Origin: an uncultured Veillonella sp.
GTDB lineage: Bacteria > Bacillota > Negativicutes > Veillonellales > Veillonellaceae
Length of the DNA stretch: 18,410 nucleotides
Assembly: GCA_900766125.1 (NCBI GenBank)
Contig: CAAFUD010000114.1
Span: 1 to 18,410 of the forward strand
Direction of reading: 5' to 3'
Part shown: piece by piece, positions 1-7,690 of the stretch
Numbering within the stretch: position 1 is the first letter of the stretch
How the letters are laid out: each line of letters opens with the position of its first letter
Made by a program: the position numbers and the translations under genes
Notes under the pieces: generated by a model
Databases searched by the model: none
Seen by the model: the letters and a program-made list of their open reading frames with translations, nothing else
Told to the model about the DNA's origin: nothing

Positions 1-219
1 ATATAAGAAAGGCAAGTTAAAGAGTACGACGAAAATACTAAAAGAAATTCCGGAAAGCTCTGCAGCCATCAAGGAAATACCAACTACACCACCATCGATG
101 ATACTATTCGGTACTAAAAATAAATCTAAGCCTATAGTATAAATTAGAGCCCCTAAGATCATCATTAAGCAACGCATAATAAAATTTGACCACTTATGCG
201 TTGAAGCTTCATTTTTCAT
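1..219 (-). CDS. YitT-family membrane protein, N-terminal part (cut by window edge)
   Basis: An open frame of 73 codons runs off the left edge of the window. It starts at an ATG (217-219) with a good AAGGAG Shine-Dalgarno about 7 bases upstream. After a short polar N-terminus (MKNEASTHKW) come a hydrophobic helix (about residues 14-37, ILGALIYTIGLDLFLVPN) and a glycine-rich stretch (IDGGVVGISLM), followed by a second hydrophobic helix. The pattern 'GLDLFLVPN...I.GGVVGIS' is typical of the N-terminus of YitT/DUF161 integral membrane proteins, whose function is unknown. The start lies inside the last codons of the upstream RuvX-like gene (11-base overlap), so the two are probably translated together. 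The C-terminal DUF2179 domain expected in this family would lie outside the window and cannot be checked. Confidence 0.8.
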   Translation of the reverse strand, partial: MKNEASTHKWSNFIMRCLMMILGALIYTIGLDLFLVPNSIIDGGVVGISLMAAELSGISFSIFVVLFNLPFLY

Positions 220-736
220 GCACTTCTCCTTTACCGTACAACTGCTCCATAGCATGTAGTCTCTTTTCTTCCAACTCACTAGAGTCCATCATATCACCTT
301 GTATGTCATTAACAGCTTGGCTTAGTTGTTTTGTATATCGTAAACCAATAACAAAAGCTGTCAAATCATCTACAGGTTCAGGTGGAAATTGCATAGACGT
401 AGGGATAATTTTACGCCATCCTGTAGGAGGATTATACTTCCAATATAATTTTCGAGCCTCTTCCGTACTATGCGATTCATCAATTAAGCTAGTCGTAATT
501 TTATGATTTCGTCCAATTTGTTGAAGCGATGGATACAAATATTTATGATTTGTACCATTTCCACATACCATATGAACAATTCCATAGTATTCAGTTAATA
601 TACGTTCAATTTCACCATTGAACTGTTTTGTCATAATAATTTTACGACATACCATAGTACCAGAAGGTGTCACAATTGCTACACCTGTTTTTTCATTGCC
701 TGGATCTACAGCCAAAATGTACGTAGTATCAGTCAT
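209..736 (-). CDS. RuvX/YqgF-like RNase H-fold protein
   Basis: A 175-residue protein with the layout of the YqgF/RuvX branch of the RNase H fold. Near the N-terminus is a first-strand acidic motif (ILAVDPGNEKTGVAIV), in the middle a CGNGT loop, then DESHSTEEAR, which corresponds to the DER.(S/T)T..A motif, and finally VDDLTAFVIGLRY, which matches the last catalytic-Asp helix. Family members process pre-16S rRNA ends or resemble Holliday-junction resolvases. The middle and C-terminal parts are divergent (WKYNPPTGWRKIIP), so an orthodox RuvX role is not assured. I place the start at the ATG at 734-736 because GAGGA lies about 8 bases upstream; an in-frame ATG 14 codons earlier (778) abuts the terminator hairpin and has no clear ribosome site. 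It follows the terminator of the LPS operon and overlaps the next gene (YitT) by 11 bases. Confidence 0.7.
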   Translation of the reverse strand: MTDTTYILAVDPGNEKTGVAIVTPSGTMVCRKIIMTKQFNGEIERILTEYYGIVHMVCGNGTNHKYLYPSLQQIGRNHKITTSLIDESHSTEEARKLYWKYNPPTGWRKIIPTSMQFPPEPVDDLTAFVIGLRYTKQLSQAVNDIQGDMMDSSELEEKRLHAMEQLYGKGEVHEK

Positions 737-779
737 ATTATTATCCTCATTTCTAATACAGCATTTATATTTTAACACA

Positions 780-821
780 AAACGAAGGTCTTATGTAAAA
801 ATTTACATAAGACCTTCGTTT
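780..821 (-). terminator. Perfect 20-bp hairpin, terminator of the LPS/Lpt operon
   Basis: Bases 780-799 and 802-821 are exact reverse complements, giving a 20-bp stem with only a 2-base tip. It starts 30 bases after the DUF3084 stop codon. On the minus strand the stem is followed by TTTTGTGTT, a moderate U-tract. On the plus strand only a short T run follows. The best reading is a Rho-independent terminator closing the long lpxI-to-DUF3084 unit. Confidence 0.8.
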
Positions 822-850
822 AAAGTATATAAACCAAAATACTATTCAAT

Positions 851-2065
851 TTAATAAGCTGGCATTTTAGCCTTATCATTAAAAACAGGCATTTGAGTAA
901 TACGTAACTTAAGATGTACAGGACCAGATGAATATGTATCACCATCAACATACGCTTCTACATGAACCTTGCCATGTATTGTAGCAATACGACGAATAGC
1001 AGTAAACAAATCATCCCCTGGTATCGTTCCGATATCACCCGATAAGGAATCTGGAATAATCCCTTTTTCTCTTGCCTTTTCATTTACTTGCTTTAAGAAT
1101 TGAAGCATAGCAGATTGAGCATTAGGGCCACCATCCATTACAGCAGAATGAATTACTTCTCCATTTTTATAAATAAATTGTTGTGGGTAAACTTGGATAA
1201 CTGCTACCGCTGGTTCACCAGCAATAATATTTCCAGCAGCTACCACTTGAACCACCATTGGAGTCTTTGCACTATTAAGCTTTTGTGTAGCTACCTCAAT
1301 ATTCTGACGGTCTACATACACAACAGCCTGCCCTTGATCTTCTATACCAAGACGACGTAATACCAATTTATTTGTATCATCAATAATATTTTTGATGGCT
1401 GCATGGCTATCTTCTTCACTTAAACCAGGTCGAACAACAGCTTGCGCCAATAATTGATCAACTTGGAAAAGAATTGTACCTTCACGCAAATGAATAATGC
1501 CATTTTGCAACTGTTCTTGCGTTGTCTGTAACTCCTTAATATGAGCTTCCATCTTGGCTCTTGTAGCCTCTAAATCAGCTAATTTTTTAGATACTTCATC
1601 ATATGAAGCTTGAAGTGTAGCTAACTCAGCTTCAGTCGCATCTTTAGCCGCTTGTGCACTAGCCAACTCAGCCTTAGTTGCATCAACCTCTTTACGAATT
1701 TGCTCTATTTCAGCCATGCGTTCTGCTAATTCTTGCTTATTTTGCTCAAGCAATGCTTGTCCTCGAATAAGCTCTTGCGTCTTAGCAGCTACCTCATCAT
1801 TAAGTTGCTTCATATCTGCTCGCAACTGATCCATCCCAAAGAGCGCTGTTCGTACGCTTTGAGATGTAATAGTTAATACACCTACTGTAGCAGCAGCAAC
1901 TAACAATCCCGTTACGATAGTAACAATAATCGATGTATGCTTAGGCCTTAATCCAAAGAGGGACATGCGACGCTTACCAACTTTAGTGCCTAACTTATCC
2001 CCCATGTAGGCAATAAGTCCCCCCATAAGGGCAATAATAACTAATATTTTAACACCTACTAACAT
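851..2065 (-). CDS. DUF3084 domain protein, two membrane helices plus coiled coil
   Basis: A 404-residue protein. It has a membrane helix at about residues 4-20, a short basic linker with the motif GKRRMSLFGLRPKHTS (about 30-45), a second membrane helix at about 44-66, and a long heptad-rich coiled coil rich in E, Q, K and A (about 78-195). A globular C-terminal domain of about 200 residues follows (for example VYVDRQNIEVATQKLNSA and LKLRITQMPVF). The SLFGLRP linker and overall layout match the DUF3084 family, which has no established function to my knowledge. The start has a very strong GGAGGG ribosome site. It is the last gene before the terminator, 87 bases after the LptF/G gene. The coiled coil and C-domain probably lie in the periplasm, so a structural or envelope-spanning role linked to LPS transport is an inference from context only. 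Confidence 0.85.
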   Translation of the reverse strand: MLVGVKILVIIALMGGLIAYMGDKLGTKVGKRRMSLFGLRPKHTSIIVTIVTGLLVAAATVGVLTITSQSVRTALFGMDQLRADMKQLNDEVAAKTQELIRGQALLEQNKQELAERMAEIEQIRKEVDATKAELASAQAAKDATEAELATLQASYDEVSKKLADLEATRAKMEAHIKELQTTQEQLQNGIIHLREGTILFQVDQLLAQAVVRPGLSEEDSHAAIKNIIDDTNKLVLRRLGIEDQGQAVVYVDRQNIEVATQKLNSAKTPMVVQVVAAGNIIAGEPAVAVIQVYPQQFIYKNGEVIHSAVMDGGPNAQSAMLQFLKQVNEKAREKGIIPDSLSGDIGTIPGDDLFTAIRRIATIHGKVHVEAYVDGDTYSSGPVHLKLRITQMPVFNDKAKMPAY

Positions 2066-2101
2066 CGAGTCCCTCCTTTCATAAGATTACACAATTATTG
2101 G

Positions 2102-2130
2102 ATTCGAAAATATGCTATTTCGTAAATCAA
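2102..2130 (-). promoter_or_regulatory. Weak candidate internal promoter for the DUF3084 gene
   Basis: The 87-base gap between lptFG and the DUF3084 gene is the longest inside the downstream unit. On the minus strand it contains TTGATT (2125-2130), a 17-base spacer, and TCGAAT (2102-2107). The -35 box is fair and the -10 box poor (4 of 6 consensus bases), so this is only a possible secondary promoter. Confidence 0.25.
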
Positions 2131-2152
2131 ATTTATTTCTTTATATACTAGG

Positions 2153-3244
2153 TTACTTAGATACACGCCAATTCAAATATAGGCCAGCAATAATACCTAA
2201 TGTATCTGGAATTAATGCAGCAAATACGGTTGGCAATGCACCACCTTTACCTAATGCACCAGCAAATGTCATCACCCCATAATAAATAAAGATGATTAAG
2301 ATACTGATACCAAAACCAATAGATGAGCTAGAACGTTGCTTTTGAAGACCTAATGGAGCACCTACAAGAGCAAATACAAAGCTAGCTAATGGAATTGTAA
2401 AACGTTGATACATTTCCATTTCTAGTTTATTGGCATTCGTATAAGCCGCCTTATATGCTTTAATTTGATGACGTAATTCTTTGATTGTTAATTCTTCTGG
2501 TTTACGTTGATCTTGTTGAATATCCTTTGGTGCAGACTTAATTGGCAAGGATTGCTCCTTGAACTTCATTGTACGTTCTACACCATCACCAGCGGAAATA
2601 TCATAAATAATGCCGTTTTGCATCACCCAATATTGGCCATTCCAAACAGCAGTATCCGCATTTTCAACTTGTTGTAACTTGCCACCTTCACCAAACTGTT
2701 GCACCGTAATCATGCTTAATTTTTTAGTCTCCGCATCGTAGCTTTTAGCATACATTAATGTGCCTAAATCATTACCATTCATTGTTTTTAAAACGATATG
2801 ATTTTGTGTTTGAGGTGATGCATTTTTCATAATCTGTTCACGCACAATTGTTTGATACATATTATTTGTACGTGGTACAACAAATTCATTAAATGCGACA
2901 GCCCCAATTGAGATGATAAGGGCAATAATGTATACAGGCATCGCTAAGCGTAAAAAGCTAAGACCACCGGCACGCATAACAACAATCTCACTAGTACTGC
3001 TCAAGCGACTAAAGGTCATAAGTGAAGCCAATAGTACTGACATTGGGAATGTTAAGATAACAATGCTTGGTAATGCCAACACAAAAGCTTTCATAACGAG
3101 AACTAGCGGTGCCCCATATTCAGTAATATATTGAGCAATTCTAAACAATGTGCCTGTGCCAATAAAAATACTGGTAAAAGCAAATACCCCAAATAGGAAC
3201 GGACCTACAAAGGCTTTTAATATATATTTATCTAATAATCTCAT
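2153..3244 (-). CDS. LPS export permease of the LptF/LptG (YjgP/YjgQ) family
   Basis: A 363-residue inner-membrane permease, the usual length for LptF or LptG. The first helix is at about residues 12-34. It is followed by helices around the stretch LPSIVILTFPMSVLLASLM and the conserved cytoplasmic loop FSRLSSTSEIVVMRAGG, which contacts the LptB ATPase. A third helix lies near residues 100-120. The middle (about 125-265) is a periplasmic beta-rich domain, and three more helices end the protein (about 275-360). It would work with LptB, LptC and LptA to pull LPS from the inner membrane. Only one such gene is present here, so it cannot be assigned as LptF or LptG, and it may form a homodimer or pair with a product encoded elsewhere. 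The ribosome site is AGGAGGGG. It follows lptB after a 9-base gap. Confidence 0.9.
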   Translation of the reverse strand: MRLLDKYILKAFVGPFLFGVFAFTSIFIGTGTLFRIAQYITEYGAPLVLVMKAFVLALPSIVILTFPMSVLLASLMTFSRLSSTSEIVVMRAGGLSFLRLAMPVYIIALIISIGAVAFNEFVVPRTNNMYQTIVREQIMKNASPQTQNHIVLKTMNGNDLGTLMYAKSYDAETKKLSMITVQQFGEGGKLQQVENADTAVWNGQYWVMQNGIIYDISAGDGVERTMKFKEQSLPIKSAPKDIQQDQRKPEELTIKELRHQIKAYKAAYTNANKLEMEMYQRFTIPLASFVFALVGAPLGLQKQRSSSSIGFGISILIIFIYYGVMTFAGALGKGGALPTVFAALIPDTLGIIAGLYLNWRVSK

Positions 3245-3253
3245 AGTCCCCTC

Positions 3254-3973
3254 CTATAATCTAAAGTTATCCCCTAAGTAATGCTCACGAGCGATTGGGT
3301 CGTTTGCAATTTCTTCAGGGGTGCCTTCTAGGAGGATCTTACCACTACTTAAAATATAAGCCTTATCTACAATCCCCAATGTTTCACGCACATTGTGATC
3401 TGTAATCAAGATACCAATACCGCGATTTTTTACATGCAAAATGATTTGTTGAATGTCAGCAACCGCGATAGGGTCGACGCCAGCAAAAGGTTCATCGAGA
3501 AGAATAAAATTCGGTTCTAACGCAAGACAACGAGCGATTTCTACACGACGGCGTTCACCACCAGATAGCTGCATCCCCATACGATCTCGAACATGACCAA
3601 TATGAAATTCTTCAATGAGGGATTCCACTATAGCTTCAATTTCATCAGATTTCTTTGATGTTGTTTGTAACATAGCACGAATATTATCCTCAACAGTCAT
3701 GGAGCGAAAAATTGATGCTTCTTGTGGAAGATACCCAATACCTTCAGCAGCTCGTTTGTACATTGGAATATTCGTAATATCCTTGCCATCAACGGTAATG
3801 ATACCAGAACTAGGTCGTTCAATGCCAACAATCATATAGAATGATGTAGTTTTCCCTGCCCCATTAGGACCTAGGAGCCCAACGACTTGCCCCTTATCAA
3901 CGCGTAAACTAACCCCGTCTACAACATTGCGACCGCTAAAGGTTTTGACTAAGTTTTTGGTTTCTATATACAT
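3254..3973 (-). CDS. lptB: LPS export ABC transporter ATP-binding protein LptB
   Basis: A 239-residue ATPase, nearly the same length as LptB in enterobacteria. Visible motifs are the Walker A GPNGAGKT (35-42), the Q-loop in GYLPQEASIFR (near Q84), the ABC signature LSGGE (136-140), the Walker B with catalytic Glu in FILLDEP (156-162), the D-loop, and the switch His in TDHNVRE (H193). The signature LSGGERRRVEIAR and the FAGVDPIAV stretch after Walker B are characteristic of LptB. It sits on the cytoplasmic face and drives LptF/G-type permeases. Its AAGGA ribosome site overlaps the lptA stop codon, so the two are likely translationally coupled. Confidence 0.95.
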   Translation of the reverse strand: MYIETKNLVKTFSGRNVVDGVSLRVDKGQVVGLLGPNGAGKTTSFYMIVGIERPSSGIITVDGKDITNIPMYKRAAEGIGYLPQEASIFRSMTVEDNIRAMLQTTSKKSDEIEAIVESLIEEFHIGHVRDRMGMQLSGGERRRVEIARCLALEPNFILLDEPFAGVDPIAVADIQQIILHVKNRGIGILITDHNVRETLGIVDKAYILSSGKILLEGTPEEIANDPIAREHYLGDNFRL

Positions 3974-3982
3974 ATTTAATCC

Positions 3983-4702
3983 TTATTGATTTGGAACAAT
4001 GATAAGTGTACTACGACCACCCAATGTTTCAGCAGAATCATCAGCTAAACGAATTTTAAGCTCTGGCGCATTGAGTACATTACCATTTTGAACAGCATGA
4101 GCAGATCCAGATAAAAGTACAACTCCATCATTTTGATTAGGTGTTTGCGTATAGGTAGCACGCTCTGCAGAGCCAGATACATTTCGTTCTGGATTAGAGA
4201 ATGTCACATCCCCTTGTGCTACTGCGCGAATTTCTTTTAGCCAACCTTCAACTTGATTACCTGTCAAAGTAGTGCCTTCTGCAATCAAACGAGCATTGCC
4301 AGATACAAGACCATACTCTGTATCTGTATTATATTCAACTTTATCACCGAAAATTTGACGATCGCTACGTTGTAAATGAACTCCGCCATTAGCAGTGAAT
4401 TTATTATTATTGTAACTGTGCACTGATTCTGCAGACATAGCCATATCAGAACCAATCATAGATACGCCGCCATCTAGATTTGCTTCCTGAGTTTTTGTAT
4501 TATACCATCCATTGGCACCAGTCATCGTTTTATCAGCTTGACTAATTACCACATTACCTTTTGCATCAGCAATTCCCGTATTGCCATCATAAGATAATGT
4601 ATCTGCGCTAATAGTCAAAGGATCATTTGCAGCCCAAGCTGTAACAGATGCTGTCATAAGCATAGCCAAAATAGCCATACCAATCTGTTTTTTCTTATTC
4701 AT
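3983..4702 (-). CDS. lptA: LptA/OstA-like periplasmic LPS transport protein
   Basis: A 239-residue exported protein. The N-terminus has a classic signal peptide (MNKKKQ, then a hydrophobic core, then a cleavage site near AWA at residues 22-24). The mature part is a series of short beta-strand repeats of the OstA/LptA type (PLTISADTLSYDGNTGIADAKGN and similar 'A.G.V.' turns). It would form the periplasmic bridge for LPS between the LptF/G-LptC complex and the outer membrane. It is longer than the 185-residue E. coli LptA, so it may carry an extra repeat or a longer C-terminus. I chose the ATG at 4700-4702 because GAGGA sits 7 bases upstream and the signal peptide then begins cleanly. An in-frame ATG at 4717, overlapping the lptC stop as TAATG, would add 5 residues. 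Confidence 0.88.
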   Translation of the reverse strand: MNKKKQIGMAILAMLMTASVTAWAANDPLTISADTLSYDGNTGIADAKGNVVISQADKTMTGANGWYNTKTQEANLDGGVSMIGSDMAMSAESVHSYNNNKFTANGGVHLQRSDRQIFGDKVEYNTDTEYGLVSGNARLIAEGTTLTGNQVEGWLKEIRAVAQGDVTFSNPERNVSGSAERATYTQTPNQNDGVVLLSGSAHAVQNGNVLNAPELKIRLADDSAETLGGRSTLIIVPNQ

Positions 4703-4716
4703 TATATTTCCTCGCA

Positions 4717-5253
4717 TTACTTCTTCGTTAACTTTGCATTACCAATAGCTTTGATTTTCTTCAAGGACATATTGCCTTCAAGTTTATCACCAGTTAATGT
4801 TATATCTTTACCGTTATAGGTAAAGGCAGATTTAGATGTCAACGTTTTCGTCTTATTATCAAAGTGAAGTGCATCAGTTTTAAACTCAGCTCCATCAGTA
4901 TTTGTGGCTGTAACACCTTGATCAATATCAAGGGAGTTGCGATCACCGGTCAATACAGCATGAGGTGCTGTGATTGTTGTAGTTACATCATCTTGATAGA
5001 AAAGACCTTTTAAATTAGTCAGCACAATAGCTTTTGTACGTGGATCATATTCAATCTTTTCCGCTGATAATGCCCATACTAGCTTGCCATCTTTTTCCTC
5101 TTGTAAATCGGCTCCTTGGAAGTTAACCAGTTGTCCATTCTGATTTTGAGTGGTACCAACATCACCAGAGTCTTTCATAATATATACGATAAGACCAATC
5201 AGAGCCAACACTATGGCGGCCACTATGGCAATTAATTTTTTATTGTTTTTCAT
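4717..5253 (-). CDS. lptC: LPS export protein LptC
   Basis: A 178-residue protein close in size to E. coli LptC (191). It has a short basic N-terminus, one membrane anchor at about residues 6-26 (LIAIVAAIVLALIGLIVYIM), and a periplasmic OstA-like beta-jellyroll domain. Visible strands include WALSAEKIEYDPRTKAIVLTNLKG, which follows the LptC pattern of 'W.l.A......d....l.l.......y'. It anchors the LptA bridge to the inner-membrane permease. It starts inside the last codons of the acyltransferase gene (14-base overlap) with GAGAGG as ribosome site, and ends in a TAATG next to lptA. Confidence 0.9.
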   Translation of the reverse strand: MKNNKKLIAIVAAIVLALIGLIVYIMKDSGDVGTTQNQNGQLVNFQGADLQEEKDGKLVWALSAEKIEYDPRTKAIVLTNLKGLFYQDDVTTTITAPHAVLTGDRNSLDIDQGVTATNTDGAEFKTDALHFDNKTKTLTSKSAFTYNGKDITLTGDKLEGNMSLKKIKAIGNAKLTKK

Positions 5254-6172
5254 GTGCCCTCTCCCGTGCAGCTACCTTCTTATCATAATCAATAATTTGA
5301 TCCATCTTAGTCATCCAACGATGTTGGAACCATAGCCACTCATCTGGATGCTCACGAATAAAGTCTTCTGTAACACGTACACATTCCTCAGTTAGACGAT
5401 ACATATCTGCATCTTCATCACCTGTATCAATATAATGTAAGGCTGGTAGAATGTGAACAATATGACCACCTTCTGGTTTTCGAGATGCAAAAATTGGAAC
5501 TACGGGAGAACCAAATTTTCTTGCAAACGTAGCCGGACCAATAACTGCGGAGGAATCTTGGCCTAAAAATGGAACAGGTAAACCATGTATATAGCCATCT
5601 TGGTCAGCTAAAAAACCAAGTAATTTTTTCTTTTTTAACGCTTTAGCAGCAGAAACGATTTCATTACCACCACTAGCAAACACATCAAGGCCCACCATCT
5701 CACGATATTCATTCATGAGACGTGTAAATTGTGCATTAGGTTGTGTCTTAACAATAGTAGTTGATGGATAACCATGAGCCGCCATAGCAGCCCCCATCCA
5801 TTCCCAGTTGCCAACATGTCCAGTAAGAACAATGACACCTTTATCTTCAGCGATGGCTTTTTCTAAATGTTCTACGCCTCGCATTTCAATATGTTTATTG
5901 ATAAAGGACTTTGTCAGATTTGGCATATATAAGACTTCCATAACACTGCGGCCAAGATTTTTGAACAATTTTTCAATTAATTGCTCTGCCTCTTGATCAT
6001 TCATGTTCATGCCAATCTTTATATTTTTTATACCTCTAAGTTTTTGCTTCTTCGCTATGAGACCATATACTGGTCCTAAACTAGCGCCTATGAGCAAAAT
6101 GAGCTTGTATGGCAGGCGGCAAACAAGCCAGCTAATGCCTTTAACTAAATGGTATTGCCATTCGTTATTCAT
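5240..6172 (-). CDS. Lipid A late acyltransferase, LpxL/HtrB family
   Basis: A 310-residue member of the LpxL/LpxM (lysophospholipid acyltransferase) family, which adds secondary acyl chains to Kdo-lipid A at the inner membrane. Visible features are an N-terminal hydrophobic segment (KLILLIGASLGPVYGLIA, about 23-40), the catalytic HX4E motif in TGHVGNWEWMG (H119, E124), a substrate region with FLADQDG and FLGQDSSAVIGPATFARK, and the C-terminal signature HPDEWLWFQHRWM. I place the start at the ATG at 6170-6172 because AAGGAGG lies 8-9 bases upstream. An in-frame ATG at 6217 would overlap kdsC and lacks such a site. The motifs do not separate LpxL from LpxM, so no symbol is given. A second family member lies at the right edge of the window. 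Confidence 0.9.
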   Translation of the reverse strand: MNNEWQYHLVKGISWLVCRLPYKLILLIGASLGPVYGLIAKKQKLRGIKNIKIGMNMNDQEAEQLIEKLFKNLGRSVMEVLYMPNLTKSFINKHIEMRGVEHLEKAIAEDKGVIVLTGHVGNWEWMGAAMAAHGYPSTTIVKTQPNAQFTRLMNEYREMVGLDVFASGGNEIVSAAKALKKKKLLGFLADQDGYIHGLPVPFLGQDSSAVIGPATFARKFGSPVVPIFASRKPEGGHIVHILPALHYIDTGDEDADMYRLTEECVRVTEDFIREHPDEWLWFQHRWMTKMDQIIDYDKKVAARERAHEKQ

Positions 6173-6185
6173 TCTGCCCACCTCC

Positions 6186-6707
6186 TTATTGTCCATGAGC
6201 ATGGGCCTCTCGTGCATAATCTGCTACAACAGTTTCCCATAGTCCTTGTTTCTTCAAGATATATTCTACAGCCTCTCTAACGGCACCGTGGCCTCCATTG
6301 ACGGTAGATATAAATTTAGCTAATTCTTTGACCTCTGGTACCGCATTATTGGGTGCCATCGGTAATCCTACAATTTGAAGAGCTCCTAAATCATTTAAGT
6401 CATCCCCCATATAGGCAATTTCCTCTAAATTGATTTGATGCTCTTTACAGAGATTTCTTAATGCTTCTGTTTTATTGGCATGCCCCATAAGCAGTGCATC
6501 AAAATGAAGCTCTTTAGCACGTCGCTCAACCATAGGAGATATCCGTGCTGTAATGATTGCAAGCTTAAGTCCTGCTTTTCGAGCTGCCGTTAATCCTAGG
6601 CCATCTTTCACAGAAAAAGACTTAAGCTCTTCTCCACTCGATGTATAGATTAGAGTTCCATCAGATAGTACGCCATCAACATCAAGAACAATCCATTGAA
6701 TATTCAT
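6186..6707 (-). CDS. kdsC: 3-deoxy-D-manno-octulosonate 8-phosphate phosphatase KdsC
   Basis: A 173-residue HAD-superfamily phosphatase of the small, capless, tetramer-forming KdsC type. It removes phosphate from Kdo-8-P to give Kdo. The nucleophile motif is LDVDGVLSDG (D9, D11), motif II lies in IITAR, the lysine motif near K79 (GHANKTEAL), and motif III is MGDDLNDL (D102, D103). The ISPMVERRAKEL segment is typical of KdsC. Its ATG overlaps the kdsD stop as TAATG (1-base overlap). The three neighbours upstream (kdsB, kdsA, kdsD) supply the rest of the Kdo branch. Confidence 0.95.
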   Translation of the reverse strand: MNIQWIVLDVDGVLSDGTLIYTSSGEELKSFSVKDGLGLTAARKAGLKLAIITARISPMVERRAKELHFDALLMGHANKTEALRNLCKEHQINLEEIAYMGDDLNDLGALQIVGLPMAPNNAVPEVKELAKFISTVNGGHGAVREAVEYILKKQGLWETVVADYAREAHAHGQ

Positions 6708-7678
6708 TATACAATGCCTCTACGCAATAAATCCGTAATATGAACAATGCCTAGACATTTATTATCTGTATCTACAACTGGTAATACAGTAATAGGGCGC
6801 GGTTGATTTTTCTCCATTAAATGAAGAGCTTCTGCCGCTAATTTATCCTTTGTAATTGTACGAGGCATAGATGTCATCATATCCTCTACAGGCCATTCTA
6901 GGAAATTACTACCAGAATCCAGGCCGCGACGAACATCCCCATCAGTAACAAGGCCTAACAAATGACCATCTTCATCAATAACATTAGTAGCGCCCAATCC
7001 TTTTTCTGTCATCACAAAGAGTGCATCTCGAACGGTTGCACCTTTGAATACCGTTGGATTATCTTCACCACCATGCATAATGTTTTCTACAGTCAACAAT
7101 AATTTGCGACCAAGAGAACCACCCGGATGGAATACGGCAAAGTTTTCCGGTGTAAAGTGATGGCGTTCTAATAAGCAAACTGCTAATGCATCGCCAAGTG
7201 CCAATGCAACTGTAGTACTTGTAGTCGGCGCCAATCCCAATGGGCAAGCTTCACGTTCTACTTCAGCTAGCAATACAATATCAGAATTCTTAGCTAAGGT
7301 AGACTCTGGTTTTCCTACAACACAGATTAATTTAGCACCAATGCGACGTAAGGATGGCAAGATACTGATGATTTCGCCTGTTTCACCACTATTGGAGAAT
7401 GCTAATACTACATCATCTTCTGTAATCATACCTAGATCGCCATGCACACCTTCGCCAGGATGCATGAAGAGTGCTGGTGTACCAGTACTAGCCAAAGTAG
7501 CCGCAATTTTACGACCAATATGGCCAGATTTACCCATCCCTGTACATACTACACGGCCCTTACAAGCCAAAATCATATTTACAGCATTTACAAAATTGTG
7601 ATCCAAACGAGAACTTAATTCTTCAATAGCACGAGCTTCCTCATGAAGCACCTGTGCCGCTTGTTCTAAAATAGTCAC
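6707..7678 (-). CDS. kdsD: D-arabinose 5-phosphate isomerase KdsD/KpsF
   Basis: A 323-residue protein, the usual length for KdsD, which converts ribulose-5-P to arabinose-5-P as the first step of Kdo synthesis. The N-terminal SIS domain (about 30-175) carries CTGMGKSGHIGRKIAATLAS (K50 region), the HPGEGVHGDLGM loop and the FSNSGETGEI phosphate-binding loop, followed by PTTSTTVALALGDALA. Two CBS domains follow (about 197-256 and 265-323). The start is a GTG (7676-7678) just after the kdsA stop. The GGGG of the likely ribosome site overlaps that stop, which suggests coupled and possibly moderated translation. Confidence 0.95.
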   Translation of the reverse strand: MTILEQAAQVLHEEARAIEELSSRLDHNFVNAVNMILACKGRVVCTGMGKSGHIGRKIAATLASTGTPALFMHPGEGVHGDLGMITEDDVVLAFSNSGETGEIISILPSLRRIGAKLICVVGKPESTLAKNSDIVLLAEVEREACPLGLAPTTSTTVALALGDALAVCLLERHHFTPENFAVFHPGGSLGRKLLLTVENIMHGGEDNPTVFKGATVRDALFVMTEKGLGATNVIDEDGHLLGLVTDGDVRRGLDSGSNFLEWPVEDMMTSMPRTITKDKLAAEALHLMEKNQPRPITVLPVVDTDNKCLGIVHITDLLRRGIV

Positions 7679-7690
7679 AAATAACCGCCC

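Noticed and set aside
186..506. Plus-strand open frames opposite the RuvX-like gene.
   Set aside because: They lack ribosome sites and recognisable protein features, and mirror a well-supported minus-strand gene.
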